From Sulfurimonas autotrophica DSM 16294 (GTDB lineage Bacteria; Campylobacterota; Campylobacteria; Campylobacterales; Sulfurimonadaceae), in assembly GCF_000147355.1 (NCBI RefSeq), contig NC_014506.1:558001-622000 (forward strand): a DNA stretch of 64,000 nucleotides. The letters run 5' to 3'. Position 1 is the stretch's first letter. Each line of letters starts with the position of its first letter. This document shows, piece by piece, positions 8,133 to 18,488 of the stretch. The notes under the pieces were generated by a model. The model made no database searches, was not told the DNA's origin, and saw only the letters and a program-made list of their open reading frames with translations. Position numbers and translations under genes: made by a program.

Positions 8133-10604
8133 TTGGAATATAGTGCGAAAAATATAGAAAAAAAATGGCAGGATTATTGGAAGCAAAACGAAAGTTTTGA
8201 GCCGAGTGAAGATTTTACAAAAGAGAAAAAATATATACTTTCAATGTTTCCATTTCCAAGCGGACGCCTGCATATGGGACATGTGAGAAACTACTCTATT
8301 AGTGATGCTTTTGCGCGTTATCACAGACAGCAGGGGAAAAATGTGCTCCATCCAATCGGCTTTGACAGCTTTGGAATGCCTGCTGAAAATGCTGCTATAA
8401 AAAATGGCTCACATCCTAAAAGCTGGACATATGACAACATAGATTATATGAAAAACGAGTTTTATTCTCTGGGTTTCTCTTTTTCACGCAAACGGGAATT
8501 TGCCACAAGTGATGAGCTTTATACCAAGTTTGAACAAGGTTTTATTATTGACATGTACAATAAAGGTTTACTGTATCGTGAAAAAGGGATGCTCAACTGG
8601 TGTCCACATGACCAAACTGTACTTGCAAATGAACAGGTAGTGGATGGTTGCTGTTGGAGATGTGATACTCCGATAGTTAAAAAAGATATGAATCAGTATT
8701 ATTTTAAAATTACTGCTTATGCAGATGAACTTTTAGAAGACTTGAAAAAGCTTGAAAATGGCTGGCCGAAACAGGTTTTAACTATGCAGGAAAACTGGAT
8801 AGGAAAATCAAACGGGCTTGCATTTGATTTGTATTTTGACCAAGAGAGTCAAGAAAAACTTGGACATAAGTTCGAGCGTTTTGATGTTTTTACAACCAGA
8901 CCTGACACTATTTACGGTGTAAGTTATACTGCTTTGGCACCTGAGTATGAAATCGTTACATATATGATAGAAAATAAATTGCTTGATGATGCGGTAATTA
9001 AAGAGATTGGTGCAATGAAAAGTGCTTCATCGATTGATAGACAAAAAGAAAAGTCAGGCGTTGCGCTTGGTTTACATGTAAAGCATCCATTAAGCGGAGA
9101 AGAGATTCCTGTCTGGGTAGCGAATTTTGTACTTATGGACTATGGAAGCGGTGCTGTTATGGCTGTTCCTGCACATGATGAGAGAGATTATGATTTTGCC
9201 AAAAAGTATGATTTGCCTATAAAAGCGGTAATAAAACCTTTTAACGGTGAACACGATTTTTCAAGAGCTGCATTTACTGAAGTAGGTGAACTTATTAATT
9301 CCGGTGATTTTAGCGGTATGAATGCACAAAAAGCCCAAGAGCATATTATTGAAATGTTTGAAGAAAAAGATCTTGGAAAAAAGACAACTAATTATAAATT
9401 AAAAGATTGGGGTGTAAGCCGTCAGCGATACTGGGGTGCACCGATTCCTTTTATTCATTGTGATTCATGTGGTCTTGTTATGGAGAAAAAAGAAAACTTG
9501 CCTGTTGCTTTGCCTGAAGATGTAGAAATTACGGGTGAGGGAAATCCTTTAGAAAATCATCCGACTTGGAAACACTGTAAATGTCCTCAGTGCGGCGGTG
9601 ATGCAGTTCGTGAAACAGATACTATGGATACTTTTGTTGAATCTTCCTGGTATTTTTTACGCTTTTGTGCTTCTCCTGCAAACTGGGAAAAAGAGGCTTT
9701 TTCTCCTGAACAGATTAAGTACTGGATGCACCCTAAAGGGCATGAAGGTGTTGATCATTACATTGGTGGTATTGAGCATGCAATTTTACACCTTTTATAT
9801 GCAAGATTTTTTACAAAAGTTTTTCGTGATTTAGGTTATGTTGACTTTGATGAACCTTTTGAGAGACTGTTGACACAGGGAATGGTACTCAAAGACGGTG
9901 CAAAAATGAGTAAATCAAAAGGCAATACGGTTGACCCTGATGCCATTATAGAAAAATACGGTGCAGATACGGCGCGTCTTTTTATTCTTTTTGCTGCACC
10001 GCCGACACAGGAACTTGAATGGAATGACAGTGCTGTTGAAGGTGCATATAAATTCATCAAAAGATTTTTTGAGAGAAGCACAAATGTGCTTACATGTAAT
10101 GAAAAACCGCAGATAAATCATGCAGATTTGAGCAAAGAAGAAAAGTTTGCCCGCAAAAAAGTCTATGAAGCGCTCAAACGTGCCGAAGATGTCTATAATG
10201 AGCGATATACGTTCAATACCATGATCGCGGGTGTGATGGAAGCGATGAATGCACTTAATGCACAAAGCAATGCAGATGTATGGAGTGAGGGCTACTGGAT
10301 ACTCAGCTCTATAATGGAACCGGTTATTCCACATACATGTTATGAGATAAGTGAAAAATACTTTAATCTGAATAACCTGGCACCTCAAGAAATATTAGAA
10401 GAGGTCTTTGTTGAAGAGAGTATCTCTTTGGGTGTTTCAGTCAATGGTAAAAAAAGAGGCGAAATTGAAGTCGCGGCAGATACAGATAAAGATGCAATTA
10501 TTGCTGCGGCAAAAGAGAATATTGCTAAATGGCTTGAGGGAAAAGAAATAGTCAAAGAAATCTTTGTTCCTAAAAAACTTGTCAATATTGTAGTAAAGGG
10601 TTGA
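8133..10604 (+). CDS. leuS: Leucyl-tRNA synthetase
   Basis: The 823-residue class-I enzyme charges tRNA-Leu. The HIGH-type motif is HMGH at residues 47-50 and the KMSKS motif is at about 591-595 (AKMSKSKGN). The zinc-binding region (NWCPHDQ...CCWRC) and the inserted editing domain (about 220-410, with a TTRPDTIYG-like motif) are present. Translation starts at TTG 8133, 8 bases after an AGGAAG ribosome binding site; no better start exists. lptE follows after 4 bases. Confidence 0.96.
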   Translation: MEYSAKNIEKKWQDYWKQNESFEPSEDFTKEKKYILSMFPFPSGRLHMGHVRNYSISDAFARYHRQQGKNVLHPIGFDSFGMPAENAAIKNGSHPKSWTYDNIDYMKNEFYSLGFSFSRKREFATSDELYTKFEQGFIIDMYNKGLLYREKGMLNWCPHDQTVLANEQVVDGCCWRCDTPIVKKDMNQYYFKITAYADELLEDLKKLENGWPKQVLTMQENWIGKSNGLAFDLYFDQESQEKLGHKFERFDVFTTRPDTIYGVSYTALAPEYEIVTYMIENKLLDDAVIKEIGAMKSASSIDRQKEKSGVALGLHVKHPLSGEEIPVWVANFVLMDYGSGAVMAVPAHDERDYDFAKKYDLPIKAVIKPFNGEHDFSRAAFTEVGELINSGDFSGMNAQKAQEHIIEMFEEKDLGKKTTNYKLKDWGVSRQRYWGAPIPFIHCDSCGLVMEKKENLPVALPEDVEITGEGNPLENHPTWKHCKCPQCGGDAVRETDTMDTFVESSWYFLRFCASPANWEKEAFSPEQIKYWMHPKGHEGVDHYIGGIEHAILHLLYARFFTKVFRDLGYVDFDEPFERLLTQGMVLKDGAKMSKSKGNTVDPDAIIEKYGADTARLFILFAAPPTQELEWNDSAVEGAYKFIKRFFERSTNVLTCNEKPQINHADLSKEEKFARKKVYEALKRAEDVYNERYTFNTMIAGVMEAMNALNAQSNADVWSEGYWILSSIMEPVIPHTCYEISEKYFNLNNLAPQEILEEVFVEESISLGVSVNGKKRGEIEVAADTDKDAIIAAAKENIAKWLEGKEIVKEIFVPKKLVNIVVKG

Positions 10605-10608
10605 AAAA

Positions 10609-11127
10609 ATGAAAACATATCCACACTTTTTGAAGTTATTCTCTTTGTTAATGCTTATAATCTCTATAAGTGCGTGTGGATATAAACCGAGTTCAAAATA
10701 TGCCCGCAGTGTTGTCGGTGAGAAGATAAACACGCATGTAACTATTTCAGCAGTAGACCCGCAAAATACCGTTTTGATTAAAGATGCTGTAGACAGTGCT
10801 ATTGTTGAAGTATTTCATGCTTCTTTAACTGACAGGGCTCATGCTGATAGTCATTTGAGTTTTTCTTTAAATCCTCCAAGTTATTCGGCAATTCAGTATA
10901 ATACAGACGGGTATATTATTGCATACAGAGCGACTATTATTTTAAAAATTATAAGAGAATCTAAAAATATCAAAAAAGACTACACAGCAAAAGGGACGTA
11001 TGACTTTTCAGTTGTGCCTAATGCCGTTATAACAGATCAAGAACGATTTGATGCCATAAAATTCAGTGCTATCAAGGCTATATCATCATTTGTAGCGCAG
11101 ATATCTGCAGAGGGATCGAGACTATAA
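10609..11127 (+). CDS. lptE: LPS-assembly lipoprotein LptE
   Basis: A 172-residue lipoprotein with a clear signal peptide and lipobox (SISAC, Cys23). The C-terminal part matches the general LptE pattern of a small alpha/beta domain that plugs the LptD outer-membrane barrel. The location directly after leuS is the same as in many proteobacteria and in H. pylori, which supports the call more than the sequence itself, because LptE is poorly conserved. Confidence 0.72.
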   Translation: MKTYPHFLKLFSLLMLIISISACGYKPSSKYARSVVGEKINTHVTISAVDPQNTVLIKDAVDSAIVEVFHASLTDRAHADSHLSFSLNPPSYSAIQYNTDGYIIAYRATIILKIIRESKNIKKDYTAKGTYDFSVVPNAVITDQERFDAIKFSAIKAISSFVAQISAEGSRL

Positions 11128-11140
11128 ACTAGGAAAAAAA

Positions 11141-12688
11141 ATGACTATACAGACAATTATTGCCAAGGCTGTAAAAAGACTTAAGGCTGAGGGGAAGTTA
11201 TTAACTCCGGATTTTTATGCCGAAGCTTTTTGCATGGAAGCAAAAAAGGCGAATATGCAGATTGAAGACTGCCAGCATTTGGCAAAATTCAATGAAATGC
11301 TCAATAAAGATTTGCAAAAAGATTTGAAAAACTACAACATCAAAACGATGCATGAATTTATCCGTTTTTTAATCTCCAAACTCAATAGAACCAATCCTAC
11401 ACAATGTTCTGACACTTTAGAATCTGAGACATTACTTACAAAAAGAATCCTGCAGGTTATTACTGTACTGCATAACAAAGAAGCGAGTGAACTTGCACAA
11501 AAGACACTTGATCTTTTAGAACACGGGGCACAGCCGGAGCAGTTAGACCAGTTTCGTCAGCGATGGGTCAATTTTTTAACAACTTACGATGATACCTTCT
11601 TACAAAAATTAAAAGAGTACGGCAATGTAGATACAAAAGATTTACAAAAAACTATTGAAAATTTACAATTGGCATGTGTTAGTCCAGAAGATGTTCAAAG
11701 TGTTAATTTACAAAAAATATCAAAACTTTTGATAGCCTCTTTTGTGCCTTCTATTGCTTCAAGTGTAAATGATACTATTGCTTCTTTAAGCGAAAAAATT
11801 CAGCAAAACCCTGCTTTACTTGAGAGTGTGAGTGTAGCACATGAAATAAGATCAGCAATATCTTTACGAATAGCTCTTGATAAAGAGACTGTCAAAGAGA
11901 TGGTGGAATCTATTGACGGCGTGTTGGACAAACTTTCACTGCGACTCATAGATATGATTGAGCGCTCAGACACTTCAAATACAGAAATACAGAAGATTAA
12001 AAAAGAGCTGGAATCATATAGTGAAGAATCAACAGTAAATTTTAAACTCGCACATAAAAAGCTCTTTACTATCGCCGTTGCCTTGGAAGAAAATACGCAG
12101 CTTTTAAGTAAAGACTTAAAAGGGCACAGTGATGAAGTTCAGGCTTTGAGTAGAAAAGTACATACGCTTGAAAAAGAGCTTGAAGCGGTTAAGCAGGAGT
12201 CAAAAGAAGACTTTTTGACAAAACTTTATAATAAACGTGCACTTGATGAATTCATGAATATGAAAGAGGGTGAGTACAAACGGTATGGACGTAATTTTGC
12301 TATTGTAATGTTTGATATAGATCACTTTAAAAAGGTAAATGATACGTATGGCCACGAAGCAGGGGATGCAGTACTTTCAGCCTTTGCAAAAATACTCAAA
12401 AAAGAGAGCAGAACAGTAGATATTATAGGTCGTTTTGGTGGAGAAGAGTTTTTATCATTGCTGAGTGAAACAGACCTTCAAGGCGGGGTGATTTTTGCCG
12501 AAAAAGTTAGAAAGCATGTAGAAAAGACACGTTTCGTATATAAAGGAAAACGTATAAAGGTTACTGTGAGTGCCGGTATTTCTCAGCGTTCTGACCATAT
12601 TTCGCTCGAAGCGGCTGTAAACTCTGCAGATGAGTATTTGTACAAAGCGAAAAAAGAGGGAAGAAATAAAGCGGAGTACAAAAAATAA
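11141..12688 (+). CDS. Diguanylate cyclase (GGDEF domain) with long helical N-terminus
   Basis: A soluble 515-residue protein. Residues 1-345 are almost entirely helical, with coiled-coil-like heptads at about 270-345 (ALSRKVHTLEKELEAVKQE). The C-terminal GGDEF domain (about 350-515) keeps the active-site GGEEF (433-437), the DIDHFKKVND nucleotide and metal motif, and an RxxD inhibitory site (RTVD, 424-427). It should therefore make c-di-GMP and be feedback-inhibited. It has no membrane segment or recognised sensor domain. It sits between lptE and folC, which are adjacent in H. pylori as I recall, so it looks like an insertion into a conserved operon. Confidence 0.88.
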   Translation: MTIQTIIAKAVKRLKAEGKLLTPDFYAEAFCMEAKKANMQIEDCQHLAKFNEMLNKDLQKDLKNYNIKTMHEFIRFLISKLNRTNPTQCSDTLESETLLTKRILQVITVLHNKEASELAQKTLDLLEHGAQPEQLDQFRQRWVNFLTTYDDTFLQKLKEYGNVDTKDLQKTIENLQLACVSPEDVQSVNLQKISKLLIASFVPSIASSVNDTIASLSEKIQQNPALLESVSVAHEIRSAISLRIALDKETVKEMVESIDGVLDKLSLRLIDMIERSDTSNTEIQKIKKELESYSEESTVNFKLAHKKLFTIAVALEENTQLLSKDLKGHSDEVQALSRKVHTLEKELEAVKQESKEDFLTKLYNKRALDEFMNMKEGEYKRYGRNFAIVMFDIDHFKKVNDTYGHEAGDAVLSAFAKILKKESRTVDIIGRFGGEEFLSLLSETDLQGGVIFAEKVRKHVEKTRFVYKGKRIKVTVSAGISQRSDHISLEAAVNSADEYLYKAKKEGRNKAEYKK

Positions 12689-12690
12689 CA

Positions 12691-13836
12691 ATGCTGCAAA
12701 CTTTTTTAGACAATAAACCACTTTATTATGACAAAATTGACTATGCTCGTATGCCTAGGATATATGAACGTATCAAAAGTGCATTGAAAATTCCAAAAAT
12801 TATACATCTTGTCGGTACAAACGGCAAGGGAACGACAGGACGTTTTTTGGCATCTGCTTTGTATTCTTTGGGCTTTTCTGTCGGACATTACACTTCTCCG
12901 CATATTTTAGAGTTTAACGAGCGTATTTGGCTTGATGGAAAAAGTGTAAACGATACAGTTCTTAATGAGGCACATACAAAACTTTTATCACTTTTAACAC
13001 CGCAAAAAGCAGAGACTTTGAGCTATTTTGAATATACAACACTGTTGGCAATATTTTTGTATCAGGAGTGTGATTATGTGGTACTAGAAGCCGGGCTTGG
13101 CGGTGAATATGATGCAACAGCCGTATTTGAAAATATTTTAACGCTTGTAACACCGATTGACTTTGACCATGAAGCTTTTTTGGGTTCAGAGATAGAATCT
13201 ATTGCAACGACAAAACTCAATGCTGTAAGAACAAGAGCAATTTTAGCAAACCAGCCTCACGAAGAAGTAATTACAGTGGCCAAAAGAATTGCACAACAAA
13301 AAGACGTATTGATTGAAGAGTATGACAGTTTACTTAATGAACAAGATAGTATAAAAATTACAAAAATTGCACAAAACAACAATCTGCCTCATTATCTAAA
13401 AGAGAATTTGATGTTGAGTATTGCCGCTTTGAAGATTTTAGGCATTGATTATGACGTAGAGAATTTTGAGAACGCAAAATTATTTGGCAGGCTTTCACAA
13501 CTAGGTACAAATATTCTTGTAGATGTTGGACACAATACTCTTGCTGCGAAGTCAATTTATGAAACTTTAAAAGAGAATAAATATATATTAGTTTATAATA
13601 GTTATAAAGATAAAAATTATAGCGAAATTATTCATATTTTAAAACCAATTATTTACCATGTAGAGATTATAGATGTAAAAGATGATAGAATAGAAGAGAG
13701 AAATAAATTAGTTCAGGCAATAGAAAATTTAAATATTACACATAAAAAGTTTGAAGGTATAGAGACGCATGAGAATTATCTTGTTTTCGGTTCTTTTAGT
13801 GTTGTAGAGACATTCTTAAAGGAGTATCGTGAATAA
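12691..13836 (+). CDS. folC: Bifunctional folylpolyglutamate / dihydrofolate synthase
   Basis: The 381-residue Mur-ligase-like enzyme adds L-glutamate to dihydropteroate and tetrahydrofolate. The P-loop is VGTNGKGTT at residues 41-49, followed by the HYTSPHILEFNERI motif. It starts 2 bases after the GGDEF gene. The 3' end overlaps the M23 peptidase start by 8 bases, so the two are probably translationally coupled. Confidence 0.93.
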   Translation: MLQTFLDNKPLYYDKIDYARMPRIYERIKSALKIPKIIHLVGTNGKGTTGRFLASALYSLGFSVGHYTSPHILEFNERIWLDGKSVNDTVLNEAHTKLLSLLTPQKAETLSYFEYTTLLAIFLYQECDYVVLEAGLGGEYDATAVFENILTLVTPIDFDHEAFLGSEIESIATTKLNAVRTRAILANQPHEEVITVAKRIAQQKDVLIEEYDSLLNEQDSIKITKIAQNNNLPHYLKENLMLSIAALKILGIDYDVENFENAKLFGRLSQLGTNILVDVGHNTLAAKSIYETLKENKYILVYNSYKDKNYSEIIHILKPIIYHVEIIDVKDDRIEERNKLVQAIENLNITHKKFEGIETHENYLVFGSFSVVETFLKEYRE

Positions 13837-14785
13837 TCATTTTACAGTAACTATTCATGATGACAACGGTGTGAAGCAGTTTAATGTTCATAAGTTTATA
13901 AAAAAAGCTTTTTTATATGCCGGACTGTTTTTATTAAGCATTGTTCTGATTGCTTCGGGAACGATTTTATATTTAAATGCCAGTGTTGATAAACTGCAGA
14001 GCAAAAAAAATGAAGTAGCACAAGCCTATGAGAAGATGCTGCGTCAAAACCAAGAATTACAAACCGATATGAATAATACGACGCATTCACTTTTGGCAAA
14101 AGAAAAAGAGCTCGATGAACTCTCCGACTCTTTATCTCAAATTGAGACACTTATAGGGCTTAAACCTATTGCGGACGAATCTTTAGCGGATAGAGTTAAT
14201 ATGACAATGCTCAACTCATCGCACAGAGCAACATTGCTTGAACTTATACCGAGTGGTTCCCCTGTGGAATATCGCGGCATAACCAGTAAGTTTGGTAACA
14301 GAATACATCCGACACTGCATAAAAAAGAGTTTCACCGGGGTACCGATATGAAAGCAAAACTCAATACTCCCGTATATGCAACGGCTGACGGCATTGTTGA
14401 GTGGGCAGGCATGCATAAGCGCAGTGGGTTTGGTAAACTTATCATACTTGAACATGTGTATGGTTTTAAGTCTTATTTTGGGCATTTAAACAAAATTGTG
14501 ATAAAATCGGGTCAATTTGTAAAAAAAGGTGACTTGATTGCTTATACGGGCAATTCAGGGCTCAGTAATGGACCGCATCTGCATTATGAAATACGATTTA
14601 TTCATCGTGCATTAAACCCATATTATTTTATAAAATGGACGCAGCAAAATTATGATGAAATATTTAAAAAGGAGAAAAAAGTACCATGGCAATCTTTAAT
14701 AATGGCGACATCACTGCTAAAGGTGACAAAACGGACTCAAACACGGCAATTATCACAGCTGGAGCTAAAATCAAAGGCGAAGTAG
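13829..14785 (+). CDS. Membrane-anchored M23 (LytM) peptidoglycan endopeptidase, Csd1/Csd2-like
   Basis: A 318-residue protein with one N-terminal membrane helix (about 27-50), a coiled coil (52-110) and a LytM/M23 domain (about 145-265). The zinc ligands and catalytic histidine are visible: His169 and Asp173 (HRGTD), and His250/His252 (PHLHYE). These enzymes cut peptide crosslinks in the wall. In H. pylori, Csd1 and Csd2 plus the bactofilin CcmA set helical cell shape; here one peptidase gene precedes the bactofilin gene. The last 33 codons overlap the bactofilin gene by 100 bases in another frame, and the overlap begins at the FKKEKKVPWQSL segment. That segment looks conserved, so the overlap seems genuine. 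Confidence 0.88.
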   Translation: MNNHFTVTIHDDNGVKQFNVHKFIKKAFLYAGLFLLSIVLIASGTILYLNASVDKLQSKKNEVAQAYEKMLRQNQELQTDMNNTTHSLLAKEKELDELSDSLSQIETLIGLKPIADESLADRVNMTMLNSSHRATLLELIPSGSPVEYRGITSKFGNRIHPTLHKKEFHRGTDMKAKLNTPVYATADGIVEWAGMHKRSGFGKLIILEHVYGFKSYFGHLNKIVIKSGQFVKKGDLIAYTGNSGLSNGPHLHYEIRFIHRALNPYYFIKWTQQNYDEIFKKEKKVPWQSLIMATSLLKVTKRTQTRQLSQLELKSKAK

Positions 14786-15084
14786 AACTTTCTTGTAATT
14801 TATATATCGATGGAGAATTAGAGGGGTTTATTAAGTCTTCCAAAGAGGTAAATGTCGGTAAGAACGGGCATGTAAAAGGCGATATTACCACAAAACGACT
14901 GGTTGTGCAGGGTTTAGTAGAAGGCAGTGTACATGCGGACAGAGTTGAGATAAAAGCTGCCGGACATGTAAATGGCGAAATAACTTCTGTTGAACTTGTA
15001 ATAGAGTCTAAAGGTATTTTTGAAGGTAACTCAATTATTAAAGATACTACTGCGTCTATGTCAAAAATTGAAACAGGAAATTAA
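14686..15084 (+). CDS. ccmA: Bactofilin (CcmA-type cell-shape protein)
   Basis: A 132-residue protein with a short N-terminal tail, then a beta-helical bactofilin core (about 20-115) built of valine- and glycine-rich repeats (IKGEVELSCNLYIDGELEG, GHVKGDITT). Bactofilins polymerise without nucleotide and position wall enzymes. The ATG has a good AGGAG ribosome binding site about 10 bases upstream. It lies inside the end of the M23 gene. The stop overlaps the mfd start by 1 base. Confidence 0.93.
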   Translation: MAIFNNGDITAKGDKTDSNTAIITAGAKIKGEVELSCNLYIDGELEGFIKSSKEVNVGKNGHVKGDITTKRLVVQGLVEGSVHADRVEIKAAGHVNGEITSVELVIESKGIFEGNSIIKDTTASMSKIETGN

Positions 15085-18077
15085 TGTCTCAGGCAATTTT
15101 ATTTAATCATTTTAGTAAGAATGAAACAAAAGAAGAAGTTGAACTTTTACTATGTGAAGATGCAAAAGAAGCATATGAACTTGAAAATGTAGCGAAATTT
15201 TTTCAGCATGATGTTATTGTCTTTCCCGATTTTAGACCAAGTTACGGTGATGATTTGCGTTCATACAAAGAGGAGTTGCATGAACTTTTTTTTGCACTGA
15301 GAACATATCACTCTGCTCAGAAAAAACCGCTTATTATCTCTCCTTTAAAAACACTGCTCTTTCATCTGCCCAAAAAAGAGCTTTTAGGCACAACAACTCT
15401 AGAATTCGGTGCCGAGATCAATTTAAAAGAGTTTAAGCAACTGATGATTCACTGGGGTTATACTTTTGTGGATATGGTGCAGGTTGAGGGGGAAATATCT
15501 CATCGTGGAGATATCATAGATATTTTTGTCCCTTCATCAAATAATCCAATAAGAATTTCACTTTTTGATAATGAAGTAGAACAGATTAAAGAATTTGAAC
15601 TCGAATCACAAAGAACACTCGGGGATGATTTAGAAGCGCTAGAAATCCGTAGTGCTTTTTACTCTTTGAATGAAAGTGCCTATAATGAACTTAATCAAAA
15701 AATACAAAATAGTGAATTTGACGCATTGAACAAAGATGTGGCTTCTTTAGGCTTTTGGCATCTTGATGATATGGCAGAGAATTTTTTAGAGAATAAAAAT
15801 GTCAAGCTTGTCAGAAATCTGGACAACCTGCTTAAAGATGCTTACGGCATTAATAATCCCCGTCTTCCAAGAGATGCCTTTGACTTGGATGTTTTAGAAG
15901 AAAATGATGAGGTAAAAGAGCTTGTCGTAGCCAATGTCGCACAGCTTTTAAAAGTGCATCAAGACAAAAAAGTGACGCTTATCGCGGCGAATAATGCTAC
16001 TGTCAAACAAGCCGGTATTTATGATACGACTAATATGACAATTATACAAGCTCCGTATATATTAAATATTCTTACGCCTGACGAACTTGTGGTATCGCTC
16101 AATAAAGCAGATAAAAAACGACGTCGAAGAAAAACTTCGATTCTTTTGGATGATTTAAAAGCCGGTGATTATGTTGTGCATGAAGATTACGGTGTGGGAA
16201 TCTTTGAAAAGATAGAGCAGACTGAAATTTTAGGCGGCATAAAAGATTTCATCGTCATTAAATATGTAGGTGATGACAAAATACTGTTGCCTGTGGAAAA
16301 TTTGGACTTTATTGACCGTTATATTGCCGGAGGCGGTGCAACACCTGTCCTTGACAGACTCGGAAAAGGCAGCTTCGGTAAGCTCAAAGCGAAAGTGCGA
16401 AAAAGACTGCTTGAAATTGCAGGTCAGATAGTAAATACCGCAGCAGCAAGGGCTCTCATTAAAGCACCAAAAATTTCTTTGGGTAAAAAAGAGTTGCAGG
16501 AGTTTCAAGCACTTTCGGGTTTTGAATATACAGAAGACCAAACGCAGGCGGTCAATGAAATTTTGAACCAAATGAGTTCAGGTCATATTATGGACAGACT
16601 CCTCAGCGGAGATGTCGGTTTTGGAAAGACAGAAATTGCACTCAACACAATTTATGCAGCATGTCAGTCAGGCTATCAGTCGGCATTTATTGTTCCTACA
16701 ACACTACTTTCAGCGCAGCACTGGCGCTCTTTGGATGAGCGGTTTAAAGACTTGGGCATACGTTATGCAAAAATGGACAGATTTGTAAGTACCAAAGATA
16801 AAAATGCGATTATAAAAGGTTTGGCAAGCGGTGAAATAGACTGTGTTGTAGGAACACACACACTCTTTGGACTTGAATTTAAAAAGCTCGGCGTGGTAAT
16901 TATAGATGAAGAACATAAGTTTGGGGTCAAACAAAAAGAGAAAATAAAAGAGCTGTATCATAATGTGCATCTGCTCTCTATGAGTGCAACGCCGATTCCG
17001 CGTTCACTTAATCAGGCACTGAGCTCCATAAAAACTATGAGTCAGCTTTTAACACCTCCAAGCGAACGTCAAGGTGTGAGAACTTTTGTAAAAGAGTATG
17101 ATGAAAAGCTGATAAAAGAGGTCATACTGCGAGAACTACGCCGCGGCGGGCAGGTTTTTTATGTGCATAATTCGATTGATCATATGCCTATAAAACTGGA
17201 TGAGCTTCAAGCACTCTTGCCGGATTTAAGAATGCTTATGTTGCATTCAAAAATATCAGCTGTAGAGACTGAAAAAGAACTGTTAAAATTTGAAGCGGGC
17301 GAGTATGATTTAATGATAGCCACTTCCATTATTGAGAGCGGGATTCATATGCCTCGCGTCAATACCATCATTGTAGACGGTGCGGACAGATTCGGTATAG
17401 CTGATCTGCATCAGCTTCGAGGGCGTGTCGGTCGTGGACACAGTGAAGGTTTTGCTTATTTCATCGTACAAAACAAAGAAAACCTCACAGATGAGGCAAA
17501 AAAACGACTTTTGGCATTGGAATCAAACTCATTTTTGGGCTCAGGGTCTGTGCTTGCACATCATGATTTGGAAATTCGTGGCGGAGGGAATCTTGTCGGC
17601 GATGCACAAAGCGGACATATTAAAAATATAGGCTACTCTTTGTATCTGCGAATGCTTGAAGATGCCATAAAAGAGCTGAGCAATACGGTAGAGGGAGAGC
17701 GGGCAAAAGTAGATGTTAAACTTACTATCTCTGCTTTTATCAGTGATGAAATTGTCAAAGAAGACAGACTGCGTTTAGATATTTATAGAAGACTCTCACA
17801 GTGTGAAAATGCTGTAGAAATTTATGAAATTGAAGAAGAAGTAATTGACCGTTTCGGCGAGCTGGATGTTCCTACAAAACAGTTTTTTGAACTTATGGTT
17901 ATTAAGCTTTTGTCACTAGAGAAAAAAATCAAAACCATAGCAAACTATGGACAAAATATTACATTCACCTATTTAAATGATTCTAAAGAGACTATAAAGT
18001 CAGATTCAAGAGATGATGATGATATTATTAAAGCAACGCTTTATTATTTAAGAAATAACAAACCAAAAGTTCTCTAG
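15084..18077 (+). CDS. mfd: Transcription-repair coupling factor
   Basis: The 997-residue Mfd removes RNA polymerase stalled at DNA lesions and recruits UvrA. The order is an N-terminal UvrB-like region (VQVEGEISHRGDIIDIF), the RNA polymerase interaction domain (DYVVHEDYGVGIFEKIE, about 355-370), a RecG-like translocase with Walker A GDVGFGKT near 510, DEEH near 606, and the QLRGRVGRG motif VI. The C-terminal autoinhibitory domain is present. It is shorter than the 1148 residues of E. coli, as is normal for the phylum. Confidence 0.96.
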   Translation: MSQAILFNHFSKNETKEEVELLLCEDAKEAYELENVAKFFQHDVIVFPDFRPSYGDDLRSYKEELHELFFALRTYHSAQKKPLIISPLKTLLFHLPKKELLGTTTLEFGAEINLKEFKQLMIHWGYTFVDMVQVEGEISHRGDIIDIFVPSSNNPIRISLFDNEVEQIKEFELESQRTLGDDLEALEIRSAFYSLNESAYNELNQKIQNSEFDALNKDVASLGFWHLDDMAENFLENKNVKLVRNLDNLLKDAYGINNPRLPRDAFDLDVLEENDEVKELVVANVAQLLKVHQDKKVTLIAANNATVKQAGIYDTTNMTIIQAPYILNILTPDELVVSLNKADKKRRRRKTSILLDDLKAGDYVVHEDYGVGIFEKIEQTEILGGIKDFIVIKYVGDDKILLPVENLDFIDRYIAGGGATPVLDRLGKGSFGKLKAKVRKRLLEIAGQIVNTAAARALIKAPKISLGKKELQEFQALSGFEYTEDQTQAVNEILNQMSSGHIMDRLLSGDVGFGKTEIALNTIYAACQSGYQSAFIVPTTLLSAQHWRSLDERFKDLGIRYAKMDRFVSTKDKNAIIKGLASGEIDCVVGTHTLFGLEFKKLGVVIIDEEHKFGVKQKEKIKELYHNVHLLSMSATPIPRSLNQALSSIKTMSQLLTPPSERQGVRTFVKEYDEKLIKEVILRELRRGGQVFYVHNSIDHMPIKLDELQALLPDLRMLMLHSKISAVETEKELLKFEAGEYDLMIATSIIESGIHMPRVNTIIVDGADRFGIADLHQLRGRVGRGHSEGFAYFIVQNKENLTDEAKKRLLALESNSFLGSGSVLAHHDLEIRGGGNLVGDAQSGHIKNIGYSLYLRMLEDAIKELSNTVEGERAKVDVKLTISAFISDEIVKEDRLRLDIYRRLSQCENAVEIYEIEEEVIDRFGELDVPTKQFFELMVIKLLSLEKKIKTIANYGQNITFTYLNDSKETIKSDSRDDDDIIKATLYYLRNNKPKVL

Positions 18078-18488
18078 TTGGTCTATCTCACTCTTTTTTT
18101 AAGTTCTTTTGCTGCTGCAACTTTTTTGCCGGTGGTGAGTGAAGCAGTCCTGGCCTATGATATCACAGCCGGTTACAACATTTACGCTCTGCTAGGCGCT
18201 GCAACAATCGGAAATACGCTTGGTTCATGCGTAAACTACTTTTTGGGTAGAAAAGGGCTTGATTATTTAGAGCGTAAAAAGTATGTAAAAATGACATCTT
18301 TTAAAAAAGCCGAAACAATGTTTGATCGTTATGGGGCTGTTGTCCTTTTGCTTTCATGGGCTCCGGTGATTGGAGACCCTATTACTTTTGTAGCAGGTGT
18401 CTTACATTATGATTTTAAAAGATTTTTTCTGCTTGTTCTTTTTGCTAAAGGCATTCGTTATATTGCTTTTGCACTCTTTTTTATCTAA
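18078..18488 (+). CDS. YqaA-type DedA-like membrane protein
   Basis: A 136-residue protein of the SNARE-associated/DedA superfamily, YqaA branch. It has four hydrophobic segments, the GNTLGSCVNYFLGR segment and the RYGAVVLLLSWAPVIGDPITFVAG motif typical of the family. DedA proteins are implicated in lipid flipping and envelope homeostasis. Translation would start at a TTG directly after the mfd TAG. The gene end overlaps the convergent GATase gene by 4 bases. Confidence 0.8.
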   Translation: MVYLTLFLSSFAAATFLPVVSEAVLAYDITAGYNIYALLGAATIGNTLGSCVNYFLGRKGLDYLERKKYVKMTSFKKAETMFDRYGAVVLLLSWAPVIGDPITFVAGVLHYDFKRFFLLVLFAKGIRYIAFALFFI

